From: a virus | DNA length: 64,000 nucleotides | Reading direction: 5' to 3' (one strand) | Virus record (IMG/VR): IMGVR_UViG_3300023179_006727 | Location: 37,735 to 101,734 of that record | Shown here: piece by piece, positions 47,801-55,443 of the stretch | Position numbering within the stretch: the first letter of the stretch is position 1 | Layout of the letters: each line of letters opens with the position of its first letter | The notes under the pieces: model-generated | What the model was told of the DNA's origin: nothing | What the model saw: the letters and a program-made list of their open reading frames with translations, nothing else | Database searches by the model: none | Position numbers and translations under genes: made by a program

Positions 47801-50800
47801 AAGGTGGTTATTCATCATTTGCTATTCGAACTGATGGAATATTATTTGCTTGGGGGAGAAATAATTTTGGGCAATTAGGTGACGGTACTACTGTAAATAA
47901 ATCACAACCTGTGCAAATTGGTAGTAGCAGTTGGGCTGCATTATCAATTACTGCACCATCAGATACTATGGGTGCAATTCGTAGTGGTGGAACGTTATTT
48001 ACATGGGGTAGAAATCAATATGGTCAATTAGGTGATGGTACTACTGTTAATAAATCATCTCCTGTACAAATCGGTAGTAGTAATTGGACAATGTTGGCAA
48101 TGGGTAAACTTGGTCAAACATTTGCGAATACAAGTGATGGTACATTATATGTATGGGGAGCAGGTTCTTTCGGCCAACTTGGGATTAATGACACTACAAA
48201 TCGTTCCTCTCCAACTCAATTTACAATGGGGGTTTGGTCTCAGTTATGGGTTACTACTAGTGGTACAACAGCTATATTAAGTTCTTGGGCTACTTATTAT
48301 AATAAAAGAGCCTATGTGTGGGGAGTAAATAGTTTAACCTTTGGCGGCAGGTTAGGTTTAAATGATACAATAAATAGATCATCTCCGAGTTTACTTGGAG
48401 GACAACCTGTAAGCTCTAATCAATCAAGTCCTGTACAAGTAGCATCCAATAGTTGGAATGCGGTAGACGCAGGTTCATCTCATGTTATGGCATTGAATTC
48501 TGCAAATATATTATTTACTTGGGGATTAAATTCTAGTGGTCAATTAGGTGATGGTACAACCATTAATAGATCATCACCTGTACAAATTGGCTCATCATCA
48601 TGGATTGCAATTTCAGGAGGTGGGTTACATTCTTCTGCAATTAATAGTAACAGTTTGTTATTTACTTGGGGAAATAATTCAAGTGGTCAATTGGGTGATG
48701 GCACGACTGTTAATAAATCATCACCTGTTCAAATTGGTAGCAGTAGTTGGTCAGCAGTATCAAGTGGTGGAACACACACTGTAGCTATACGAAGTGGAGG
48801 TACATTATTTACATGGGGATTAAATAGCGTAGGTCAACTAGGTGATGGTACTACGGTTAATAAATCTTCCCCTGTACAAATCGGCAGTAATAGTTGGGTT
48901 GCAGTAAGTGCGGGGTTAGCTAGTTCTGCAGCTATAGAAAATGGTACTAACTTTTTATATACATGGGGAAATAATTCCAATAGTCAATTAGGTGACGGTA
49001 CTACTGTTAATAAATCATCACCTGTTCAAATTGGTAGCAGTAGTTGGTCAATGATTAGTGTGGGTGGTAGTCATATGGCAGGTATTGTTACCACAGCTTC
49101 TGCGCTTACATGGGGTAGTAATACTCAAGGACAATTAGGAAGAAATGAGTATGAAATTTTACCATTAAAAATTGGAACAAGTAATTGGACAACGGTTAGC
49201 ACTAGTGCAGGAGGTAGTCACACTGTTGCAATACGAAGTGGTGGTACATTATTTACATGGGGAGTTAATGCACAAGGTCAATTAGGTGATGGTACTACTA
49301 TTAATAAATCTTCTCCTGTGCAAATTGGCAGTAGTAGTTGGGCAGCGATAGCAGCAGGAACAAACCATACACTTGCGATAAGAAATGGTGGTACATTATT
49401 TTCATGGGGGCTTAATGATTTTGGTCAATTAGGCGACTTAACTAAGGTTTGGAAATCATCACCTGTACAAATTGGCAGTAATAGTTGGGTTGCAGTTGTC
49501 GCAGGGCAAGTCCATTCTATGGCTCTTTCTAATGAACAAAAATTGTTTTCATGGGGTGGAAATTTTGCGGGTCAATTATCGAATGATAGTTTAACACCAA
49601 AATCATCTCCTGTTCAAATTGGTTCATCATCATTTACAATAATTTCTGCAGGATTACAATTTAATGCAGCGATAGCAAGTGGTGGAACGTTATTTACTTG
49701 GGGATCTTTCAATGTAAATTTCCCTAGTAGTCCTACTACTACTGAGCCTATATGGTTAGGCAGACCAATGGGTGGAGGGTTACCTTACAGAATACAACAA
49801 AATCAAAATTGGACGATATTAGGTCGTACAGGGGCAATAACATCAAATGGTACAATTTATACATGGGGCGTGGATAATGTTATAAGTGGTGCTGGTGCTC
49901 CTGTTTCTTGGTCTTATAGTTATCAAAACGTATCACCAATACCTACCGCAAGGGTAAATACTTTAAACACTGTAAAATCGTGGACTAATATTAGTTTAGG
50001 GTATAGTTATGTTACTGCTATTGATAGTAATAATTTATTATATACTTGGGGTCAACCTACTAATTCAATAGGACAAACTGCGGACGGTGATTACTTAAAT
50101 CCTGTACCTATAAAATTTTATCAACCACTTACATTGGATCAATACCCAACTTATTTAACACATAGTTGGGTAATGGTCTCGGCAACAGGGCTTAGAGGAA
50201 ACACAAATCTTCATACTTTAGCAATAAGATCAGATGGTTTATTATTTGCTTGGGGAAAAAATGATCAAGGACAATTAGGTGATGGCACTACCATTGAACG
50301 TACATTACCTACACAAATTGGTAGTAGTAGTTGGACAATAGTTACTGCAGGATATCGTTTATCATTAGCTATCAGAAGTGATGGTATATTATTTAATTGG
50401 GGAACAGCAATACAATCCTCACCTGTGCAGGTAGGTTCAAGTGCTTGGTCAGCAGTTAGTGCAGGAACTAATAGCCAATGGTGGCAAGCAATTCGTGCAG
50501 ATGGTTTATTATTTGCGCAAGGAAATAATGTTAGTGGACAATTGGGTGATGGTACTACTACAACTAGAAATTCTCCCGTACAAATTGGTAGTAGTAGTTG
50601 GGTTGCGGTTTCTACAGGTTATACGCATACTGTAGCTATACGAAGTGGAGGTGCATTATTTACATGGGGAGGTAATGCAAATGGTCAATTAGGGGATGGC
50701 ACTACAGTAAGTAAATCTTCGCCCGTACAAATTGGTAGTAGTAGTTGGGTAGCAATATCTGCTAGTTATAGAACATCAGGTGCTATTAGAGATGGTGGTA

Positions 50801-51340
50801 CATTATTTACTTGGGGATTAAATTCATTTGGTCAATTAGGAGATGGTACAACTGTAAATAAATCATCTCCTGTACAAATTGGTAGTAGTAGTTGGACTGC
50901 AATTGGGATCGCAGTTACTTCGAGTTTCGCTATAAAATCCAATGGATTATTATTTGCTTGGGGTGAAAATATAACCGGTAATCTTGGAGATGGTACAACT
51001 ATTAATAGGTCATCGCCCGTACAAATTGGATCATTGTCTTGGATAATGGTAACAGGAAATCGTTGGGCACAATTCGGAATAACTTCAAATAACTTGCTTT
51101 ATAGTTGGAACTCCGATTCCAATTCGGGATTCCGTTTTAATGCTCGTCCTTTTGGAGGATTAGTGCCATATCAAATTGGTTTTAGTAATTGGTCAGGAGT
51201 GAGTGCGGGTACTTCGCATGCGGTAGGTTTGACTGCAGGCAATGCATTATTTACTTGGGGATTAAATTCAAGTGGGCAACTTGGAGATGGTACAACTATT
51301 AATAGGTCATCGCCCGTACAAATTTCAGGAACTTGGGCTG
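36200..51340 (+). repeat. Long array of RCC1-coding DNA repeats
   Basis: Roughly 100 units of about 150 bp are repeated with many near-identical stretches, for example CAAATTGGTAGTAGTAGTTG and GGTCAATTAGGTGATGG variants. The copies differ in order and spacing. Identity at synonymous sites implies recent duplication or ongoing recombination between units. Confidence 0.9.
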
Positions 51341-51381
51341 GACCTAAAGCAGGGTCTGTCAATAGTGCTTCGTTACAATAA
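41803..51381 (+). CDS. Giant RCC1-repeat protein, continuation in -1 frame
   Basis: This frame has 3,192 codons from a TTG at 41803, almost entirely RCC1 blades, ending SGTWAGPKAGSVNSASLQ. It overlaps the previous entry by 94 bp. It has no ribosome site or ATG of its own at the point where the repeat pattern takes over, and its first residues (GFGVPNATTG) continue the blade broken at YAW in the other frame. The equivalent repeats elsewhere read TGGGGATT, but at 41804 the sequence is TGGGATT, one G short. With that G the two frames join into about 5,075 codons. Ribosomal -1 slippage at the site is possible but no classic slippery heptamer is present. Length alone makes this by far the largest gene in the window. 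Confidence 0.82.
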   Translation: MGFGVPNATTGMPQFTASTIDTSNPYPIRTLKIKTALNPAAFPDYQWIAASTCGNMSFGIRNDGILFAWGYSNNGGSGSLTNKFVNPPSPILVQGSTFSQFVAVTSGDQHSAAIRSGGTLFTWGLNSFGQLGDSTTVSKSSPVQIGSSSWTAVCAGSQGFILALRSDNLLFSWGRNQYGQLGDGTTINKSSPVQIGSSSWIAISGGNGFVAAIRSGGTLFSWGRNQSGQLGDSTTVNKSSPVQIGNSSWIAVSAGDQHVAAIRSGGTLFTWGLNSFGQLGDSTTVNKSSPVQIGSSSWSILPAGLQNSTMALDPTGTLYTWGNNSNGQLGDGTSINKSSPVQIGGSTKFSYIAMGLQTLPACFGIASNGTMYSWGGDSTYPGIAIGRPGALIPVQVGAGGINAQSITFQNLNWSTASIVQPASENKGQAAAITTNGTLYVWGINNYGQLGNGNTVRQIFPQQLDSNSWTMVSVGQYHMLGLLPNDTLFAWGRNQYGQLGDGTTINRSSPVQLGGITRFNNGSWTLINAGQQLSAGIGKSNSYLFTWGSSNLGQLGRSMGGSAPFQIGTSSWTAVSTEFNQFAAAIKSDGSLFTWGQNSSGQLGDGTTVNKSSPVQIGSSSWTVASVGGSHTVAIRSGGTLFTWGLNSSGQLGDGTTVNKSSPVQIGSSSWIAISGGGLHSAAIDINSLLFTWGLNSSGQLGDGTTVNKSSPVQIGSSSWTAVSAGPSNSVAIRSGGTLFTWGLNSVGQLGDGTTDNKSSPVQIGSSSWTAVNAGWVIIDAIRSGGTLFTWGSNSFFIGSSRPPGGLYPYQLGYDSWAALSTTISNSSAVRSDGILFTWGNNASGQIGDGTTIQRGSPVQIGSSSWTIVSVNPSVTSAVRSDGLLYAWGSNTFGELADGSFISNFSPQLVGSSQPFSWISITGWVKGHRAAIRSDGILFTWGRNTQGQLGNGTTITTSRPSPLVFPYNKSQWTAVAVSNYHSLAIRSDGYLFAWGAGLFGSLGDGTTISKSSPVQIGSSSWAVVSAGGAPFSAAIRSGGTLFTWGLNSNGQLGDGTTINKSSPVQIGSNSWVAVSGGSNFIAAIQSGGTLFTSGRNTYGQLGDSTTVNKSSPVQIGSSSWIAVNAGNSHTVAIRSGGTLFTWGRNNYGQLGDGTTVNKSSPVQIGSSSWIAVAAVLGGEIGNVGASLGITADNSLYTWGSPNNSHTVSIATSPAGFTGDADWININPIKFVSNSVYFDNQSWTSVSSGNSHTVAIRSDNILFAWGKNQYGQLGDGTTSDKSLPQQIGSSSWIAVSAGYNFTKALLSNSKLYTWGRNNVGQLGDGTTVNKSSPVQIGGSSSWNIISAGNSFSAAIDSDQYLYTWGINNLGQLGNNTTCNLAIPNLIQTPTSYSWTMIAAGLSHTAAIRSDGILFTWGGNSSGQIGDGTTINRSPGVFQVGSSSWTAVSVSDGDTYAIRSDGRIFGWGSIAAGQLGDAVTTVLGWNALQIGGAQGLGQDVNNNIYTWGLLGPLNGPASTASRSSPVAIGFSAAQVDLGGFDSARAFALAITTTGLLYAWGNNAYGQLGDGTIISRSSPVQIGSSSWTAVNANAFNTAAATPNSWSLAIRSGGTLFAWGRNAYGQLGDGTTAQRLSPVQIGSSSWIAISAGGVHTVAIRSGGTLFSWGRNQNGQLGDSTTVNKSSPVQIGSSSWTAVSAGGSQNLAIRSDGLLYAWGRNNLGQLGDGTTVDKSSPVQIGSSSWKLVSSSDSNGGGITINDNLFMWGNNASGQIGDGTTVSKSSPVQIGVPVLPTGYSLGAKVLAGSNFSGMVINNNLFTWGRNNNSQLGDGTTVDKSTPVQINSSGSSINGSVLNASLGENSSLAIRTDGILFAWGINSSGQLGDGTTVNKSTPVQIGNSSWIVVSAGFNNNAAIRSGGTLFTWGSNSAGELGDGTTNNKSSPVQIGSDSWTMVSTNNGSSLAIRSDGLLFTWGNNSYGQLGDGTTVNKSSPVQIGSSSWTAIKGGYSSFAIRTDGILFAWGRNNFGQLGDGTTVNKSQPVQIGSSSWAALSITAPSDTMGAIRSGGTLFTWGRNQYGQLGDGTTVNKSSPVQIGSSNWTMLAMGKLGQTFANTSDGTLYVWGAGSFGQLGINDTTNRSSPTQFTMGVWSQLWVTTSGTTAILSSWATYYNKRAYVWGVNSLTFGGRLGLNDTINRSSPSLLGGQPVSSNQSSPVQVASNSWNAVDAGSSHVMALNSANILFTWGLNSSGQLGDGTTINRSSPVQIGSSSWIAISGGGLHSSAINSNSLLFTWGNNSSGQLGDGTTVNKSSPVQIGSSSWSAVSSGGTHTVAIRSGGTLFTWGLNSVGQLGDGTTVNKSSPVQIGSNSWVAVSAGLASSAAIENGTNFLYTWGNNSNSQLGDGTTVNKSSPVQIGSSSWSMISVGGSHMAGIVTTASALTWGSNTQGQLGRNEYEILPLKIGTSNWTTVSTSAGGSHTVAIRSGGTLFTWGVNAQGQLGDGTTINKSSPVQIGSSSWAAIAAGTNHTLAIRNGGTLFSWGLNDFGQLGDLTKVWKSSPVQIGSNSWVAVVAGQVHSMALSNEQKLFSWGGNFAGQLSNDSLTPKSSPVQIGSSSFTIISAGLQFNAAIASGGTLFTWGSFNVNFPSSPTTTEPIWLGRPMGGGLPYRIQQNQNWTILGRTGAITSNGTIYTWGVDNVISGAGAPVSWSYSYQNVSPIPTARVNTLNTVKSWTNISLGYSYVTAIDSNNLLYTWGQPTNSIGQTADGDYLNPVPIKFYQPLTLDQYPTYLTHSWVMVSATGLRGNTNLHTLAIRSDGLLFAWGKNDQGQLGDGTTIERTLPTQIGSSSWTIVTAGYRLSLAIRSDGILFNWGTAIQSSPVQVGSSAWSAVSAGTNSQWWQAIRADGLLFAQGNNVSGQLGDGTTTTRNSPVQIGSSSWVAVSTGYTHTVAIRSGGALFTWGGNANGQLGDGTTVSKSSPVQIGSSSWVAISASYRTSGAIRDGGTLFTWGLNSFGQLGDGTTVNKSSPVQIGSSSWTAIGIAVTSSFAIKSNGLLFAWGENITGNLGDGTTINRSSPVQIGSLSWIMVTGNRWAQFGITSNNLLYSWNSDSNSGFRFNARPFGGLVPYQIGFSNWSGVSAGTSHAVGLTAGNALFTWGLNSSGQLGDGTTINRSSPVQISGTWAGPKAGSVNSASLQ

Positions 51382-51402
51382 ATTATAGTTACATTTAAAA
51401 AA

Positions 51403-51410
51403 TATAAATA
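51403..51410 (+). promoter_or_regulatory. TATAAATA late box at the start of the glycan island
   Basis: A perfect TATAAATA lies 33 bp upstream of the ATG at 51444, with an AAAGGAAA ribosome site in between. This is the most normally arranged late promoter on the plus strand. Confidence 0.65.
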
Positions 51411-51443
51411 ACACCATTATTGTTAATATTTTAAAGGAAACTT

Positions 51444-52481
51444 ATGCATAAAATTGATCAACAACTTAATTTAATGATTCGTGGGAGGTTTCAAGAAGGA
51501 TGGGAATTAAGCCAACAAATGCACGAAGAACATCCTAATGATTTACGACATTTATTTAATCGTGGTTGGTTTTTAATAAATCAAGGAGATTTACAGGGTG
51601 GGTTTCAATGTTTAGAATCAGGTAGACATTTAAACGTATATGGAAGCGGTAGATTACCAACAAAAAAACCAATTTGGAATCCTGAAAAAGATTCAATTGA
51701 AGGTAAAACTATCATTTTAAATATGGAATGTGGGTTTGGTGATCAGATAATTTATGCTAGATTTGCTTCTGAAATAGCTAAAAGAGGTGGTAAATGTTTA
51801 TTATCATCTGATGTTAGATTACATTCAATTTTTTCTCGTATCCCAGGCGTTGAAAAATGTATCACTATTAAAGATGTTCCTAATGTTTTTCATGATTTTT
51901 GGATCCCAGGCTTTAGCTCAAGTTGGCTTTTTGGTCACACATTTGAAACCTTACCAAACGATCCATATATTTTTGCCAATCCTGCTAGCGTAGAAATTTG
52001 GAAAAATTTAATTAAATCTGATAAACCTAAAGTTGGTATACGGTGGTCAGGTAGTCCATTGTTTGAACACCAACAATTTAGGGTATTTCCACCTGAGCCA
52101 CTTATAGATTTACATAAATATAATGATGTACAATTTTATAGTTTACAACGAGATACAGATTTAAGAGAATTACCTGAAGAAATAAGTGATTTGCAACATA
52201 TTATTATATCATGGGAAGATACTGCTGCTGCTATTGAAAATCTTGATTTAGTAATAACATCCTGCACCAGTATAGCACACTTATCTGCTGCTATGGGCAA
52301 GCCAACATGGGTAATTGTTCCATTATTACCATATCATGTATGGGCTTATGGAGGTGAACATTCTCCATGGTATCCTAAGACAACAAGAGTTTTTAGACAA
52401 AAAGTTTTTGGAAATTGGAATGAAACTTTTGAAAATCTTGAAAATGAATTTGTAAAGTTTTTTTCTTTAACAAAAAAATAA
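51444..52481 (+). CDS. TPR-containing glycosyltransferase (GT9/GT41-like)
   Basis: The 345-residue protein has a TPR-like N-terminus (FQEGWELSQQMHEEHPND, HLFNRGWFLINQGDLQGGF) and then a GT-B glycosyltransferase body with MECGFGDQIIYARFASEIAK, VGIRWSGSPLFEHQQFRVF, LDLVITSCTSIAHLSAAMGK and SPWYPKTTRVFRQ. The pattern fits glycosyltransferases related to the GT9 heptosyltransferases and GT41 OGT-like enzymes; SIAHLSAAMGKPTWV is a typical nucleotide-sugar-binding end. Substrate and acceptor cannot be read from sequence. It directly follows the RCC1 gene and opens the glycan island, so it may glycosylate the giant surface protein or a lipopolysaccharide. Confidence 0.83.
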   Translation: MHKIDQQLNLMIRGRFQEGWELSQQMHEEHPNDLRHLFNRGWFLINQGDLQGGFQCLESGRHLNVYGSGRLPTKKPIWNPEKDSIEGKTIILNMECGFGDQIIYARFASEIAKRGGKCLLSSDVRLHSIFSRIPGVEKCITIKDVPNVFHDFWIPGFSSSWLFGHTFETLPNDPYIFANPASVEIWKNLIKSDKPKVGIRWSGSPLFEHQQFRVFPPEPLIDLHKYNDVQFYSLQRDTDLRELPEEISDLQHIIISWEDTAAAIENLDLVITSCTSIAHLSAAMGKPTWVIVPLLPYHVWAYGGEHSPWYPKTTRVFRQKVFGNWNETFENLENEFVKFFSLTKK

Positions 52482-52501
52482 TTATTATCTTTTTTATAAA
52501 A

Positions 52502-52528
52502 AATAGGTCATTATGACCTATTTTTTTA
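52502..52528 (+). terminator. Intrinsic terminator inside the glycan island
   Basis: AATAGGTCA and TGACCTATT form a 9-bp helix with a three-base loop, followed by a T run. It separates the first glycosyltransferase from the sulfotransferase operon. Confidence 0.85.
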
Positions 52529-52594
52529 TACAAAAAAATTTCATAATCAAATTTAAATGTAAATACAGACACTTAAAATTAATAAAGGACTTTT

Positions 52595-53389
52595 ATGAGA
52601 TCAATAAATTTTGTTGCAGGATTACCAAGATCAGGATCAACTTTACTAATAAATTTACTTAAACAAAATCCAAAAATTCATGGAGAGGCGGTAAGTTCAT
52701 TATGTTCAGTATTTTCTTCTATACATTTTAGTTGGAATAAACTTGAATCAAATCGTGAATATCCAAACTTACCTGCAAAGATTAATATTTTAAAAGGTGT
52801 TTTGAATTCATATCATGAACAACATGGTCGTGACATTGTATTTGATAAGGATCGTTTATGGATTACACAAATTAGTTTGTTAGAATATGTTTTAGAAAAG
52901 CCCGTAAAGATGTTAATTCCTGTAAGAAATCCTGCTGAGATTTTAGCCTCTTTCGAAAAAATTAGAAAACATAATCCACTACATTTAACATTGTCAGATG
53001 AAGATTTAAAAGAATCAACTTCAATACCTGCACGTGCGTATTTTTTTGCAGGACCGAACGGACCAATGGGCTTAGCTTATCAAGCGTTGAAAGATTCTAT
53101 TACTATGGGTTACTTGGATAGATTATTGTTTGTAGATTATAATCGTTTTTGTAATAGCCCAAAAAGTCAAATGAAAAGAATTTATGACTTTTTTGAACTT
53201 CCATCATTTGAACATGATTTTAATAATATTGAACAAAGTGAAGTTTATAATGATGAAGCAGTTAAATTACCTAATTTACACAAAATTAAACCATCACTAC
53301 AAAAAACAACTGTAAATTGTGTTGAATATCTTGGATTAGATTTGTATCAGCAATATAATCGTGAAATTTTTTGGGATGCTTGGATCTGA
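52595..53389 (+). CDS. Sulfotransferase family protein
   Basis: The 264-residue protein begins INFVAGLPRSGSTLLINLL, the 5'-phosphosulfate loop that binds PAPS in sulfotransferases. IPVRNPAEILASFEKIRK is the second, 3'-phosphate-binding region, and RLLFVDYNRFCNSPKSQM lies where family members have the Y..L..P segment. It would move sulfate to a hydroxyl or amine, most likely of a sugar given the neighbours. An AAAGGA ribosome site precedes the ATG. A phage-carried sulfotransferase needs PAPS from the host. Confidence 0.88.
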   Translation: MRSINFVAGLPRSGSTLLINLLKQNPKIHGEAVSSLCSVFSSIHFSWNKLESNREYPNLPAKINILKGVLNSYHEQHGRDIVFDKDRLWITQISLLEYVLEKPVKMLIPVRNPAEILASFEKIRKHNPLHLTLSDEDLKESTSIPARAYFFAGPNGPMGLAYQALKDSITMGYLDRLLFVDYNRFCNSPKSQMKRIYDFFELPSFEHDFNNIEQSEVYNDEAVKLPNLHKIKPSLQKTTVNCVEYLGLDLYQQYNREIFWDAWI

Positions 53390-53390
53390 A

Positions 53391-54053
53391 ATGAACGTTT
53401 TTAACCTATTCTCTATCCCTGTTTTGATGTCAGAACTTTTAGATTTTGAAAAAATTACGACTGAAGAATACGAGGTATTAACGAGTTTAGAGGTTAAAAA
53501 ACGAGAAGAGGAATTTGAAAATAGTACATTATTATCAAATTCTTCACAAATTCTAGAAGATCCAAGATTACTAAGAATTAAAGAAACAAAACTAAGATAC
53601 GTAGATCATTATCTTAATAATGTTATTAATGTTACTAACAAATTTAAGATGACTAGTTCTTGGTTGACAATAAATCAAAATGGATCTTCACATGAGAGAC
53701 ACTCTCATGGAAATGTTATATTAAGTGCTGTTTTATATTTTGGTGAAAACTTCTCTGATGAAAATTTATCAAATTTTTACATAAGTCAAGAAGGAACTAA
53801 AAATATATTTAAATCTTTTCAATTTACGTATGACATAAAAAATTATAACGAGTATAATTCACCTTCATTGAATTTAAAACCAAAAAATAACACGATAATA
53901 ATCTTTCCAGGTTGGATGTTACACGGATCGGAACCACACAATGATTCAAATAAGAGATATTGTATTGGTTCAAATTATTTTTTAAATGATCATGTAGGCT
54001 CAGGGTATCATTCATTGTCAATCGAAACAAAGATAAAAGATTCAACAATTTAA
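53391..54053 (+). CDS. 2OG-Fe(II) oxygenase-like protein
   Basis: I start at the ATG at 53391, one base after the preceding stop (220 residues); an upstream in-frame start would overlap the sulfotransferase. The middle has SSWLTINQNGSSHERHSHGN, the end has IIFPGWMLHGSEPHNDSNKR and YCIGSNYF. The two His of the H..H.H region, the distal His in MLHG and the following Arg are the expected iron and 2-oxoglutarate ligands of the family often found in T4-like cyanophages (2OG-FeII_Oxy_5 type). It probably hydroxylates an unknown substrate, protein or sugar. Confidence 0.78.
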   Translation: MNVFNLFSIPVLMSELLDFEKITTEEYEVLTSLEVKKREEEFENSTLLSNSSQILEDPRLLRIKETKLRYVDHYLNNVINVTNKFKMTSSWLTINQNGSSHERHSHGNVILSAVLYFGENFSDENLSNFYISQEGTKNIFKSFQFTYDIKNYNEYNSPSLNLKPKNNTIIIFPGWMLHGSEPHNDSNKRYCIGSNYFLNDHVGSGYHSLSIETKIKDSTI

Positions 54054-54064
54054 ACGGAGAAAAA

Positions 54065-54694
54065 ATGGAAAATATAGCGCAATTATTACCTGAACATAAA
54101 AAATTAAATATGGGATGTGGGTTCAAAAAACTACTTGATCATTGGAATGTTGACATTGAAAAAAAATGTAACCCTGATCAAGTAGTTGATTTTGAAGAAT
54201 TTCCTTATCCCTACCCTGATGATTATTTTGAACATATTAATGCTGATAATATATTAGAACATTTGGGACAAAACCCTAAAGTTTTTACTGAGATAATAAA
54301 AGAAATGTATCGTATTAGTTCAGATCAAGCAACATGGCATATTAATTTTCCACATCATCGTTGCGATATATTTTTTGATGATTATACTCATGTTCGCCCA
54401 CTCACCGCAAAAACATTCCGAATGTTTGATCAAAAAGTTAATTTTGAATCAGTTGCAAAAAAATTAAGTGATAGCACATTTGGTTTATATCATGGTATTG
54501 ATTTGGAAGTACTTGATGCTAATTACAATGTAACAAGTTATTTTAGAGAACAACATGAAAATGGTTTTATTGGTACAAGAGAGTTAGATATAAAATTAAA
54601 CACAATTTCAAATGTTTGTGAAACAGTCGAAATTAAAATAAAGGTACATAAGCCAGGTCGATACAATAATTGGTTTAAAACATTAAATAAATGA
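54065..54694 (+). CDS. SAM-dependent methyltransferase
   Basis: The 209-residue protein has a class I methyltransferase start KLNMGCGFKKLLDHWNVDIE and a second motif DYFEHINADNILEHLGQNP, as in the Methyltransf_11 type, followed by a region with HHRCDIFFDDYTHVRP. It shows a CGGAG ribosome site and overlaps the next gene by four bases. The substrate is unknown; a sugar or fatty acyl group is likely from context. Confidence 0.75.
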   Translation: MENIAQLLPEHKKLNMGCGFKKLLDHWNVDIEKKCNPDQVVDFEEFPYPYPDDYFEHINADNILEHLGQNPKVFTEIIKEMYRISSDQATWHINFPHHRCDIFFDDYTHVRPLTAKTFRMFDQKVNFESVAKKLSDSTFGLYHGIDLEVLDANYNVTSYFREQHENGFIGTRELDIKLNTISNVCETVEIKIKVHKPGRYNNWFKTLNK

Positions 54695-55443
54695 AGATAC
54701 CATTTGATAAAAAAATTTTTAATATAAACGATTTCCCTCGAAGAAATGTATTAGTTACTACTGATCAAGGTATGATGATAGTTAATCGTTTTGACAAAAA
54801 TTCTCAAAACGATGGACATGGGCAATGGTTATTAGATCATGGCAATTGTAATACATCTGAAGTAAATGATCTGTATCAAGTTATTAAATATAAAAATGAT
54901 CCAAATATTTTCGATGTAGGTTCAAATATAGGAACCATATCTATATGGTTAGCAAAAATTTTTAACTACGGTAAAATTTTTTCATTTGAACCACAACGAC
55001 AAGTATTTTATCAACTTTGTGGTAATATAGCAATTAATAATATTTACAATATTGAAGCATTTAATTTAGCTATAAGTGATGAAGATGGTTATTTTTATGT
55101 TAATGAGCCTAATTATTTTACAAATAATGATTTTGGTACTTTTAGTTTAATTGATACATGCGTAGATTATATACAGAACAAATTAATAGTTCCTAAAATT
55201 AGATTAGATGATTTTGTTAAAATTCACGAAATTAAAACTGTTGATTTGATTAAAATTGATGCAGAAGGAATGGATCTTCAAGTATTGCAGGGATCAAGGC
55301 AAATAATAGATTATCATGCTCCTGTTATTTTTGTAGAGTATTATGATAACTGTCAATCTAAATTACAAGAAATAAAAAATTTTTTAAATGATTATAGATA
55401 TAATTTTGAAGTAAGGGGTAATAATTTACTATGTCTGAAATAA
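54691..55443 (+). CDS. FkbM-family methyltransferase
   Basis: The 250-residue protein has the FkbM layout: NIFDVGSNIGTISIWLAKIF (SAM loop), IFSFEPQRQVFYQLCGNIAI, an acidic motif with AISDEDG, IRLDDFVKIHEIKTVDLIKI, DAEGMDLQVLQGS and APVIFVEYYD. Members of this family are O-methyltransferases often found with polysaccharide genes. It is coupled to both neighbours: four-base overlap at the start, 13-base overlap at the end. Confidence 0.87.
   Translation: MKIPFDKKIFNINDFPRRNVLVTTDQGMMIVNRFDKNSQNDGHGQWLLDHGNCNTSEVNDLYQVIKYKNDPNIFDVGSNIGTISIWLAKIFNYGKIFSFEPQRQVFYQLCGNIAINNIYNIEAFNLAISDEDGYFYVNEPNYFTNNDFGTFSLIDTCVDYIQNKLIVPKIRLDDFVKIHEIKTVDLIKIDAEGMDLQVLQGSRQIIDYHAPVIFVEYYDNCQSKLQEIKNFLNDYRYNFEVRGNNLLCLK

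Noticed and set aside
36200-51340. CRISPR-like regular repeats
   Set aside because: Units of about 150 bp are coding throughout, with no short palindromic repeat and no unique spacers.
36155-51381. Many short rightward and leftward frames inside the RCC1 gene and the other large genes
   Set aside because: They are frame shadows of repetitive or AT-rich coding sequence, with no ribosome sites and no family resemblance.
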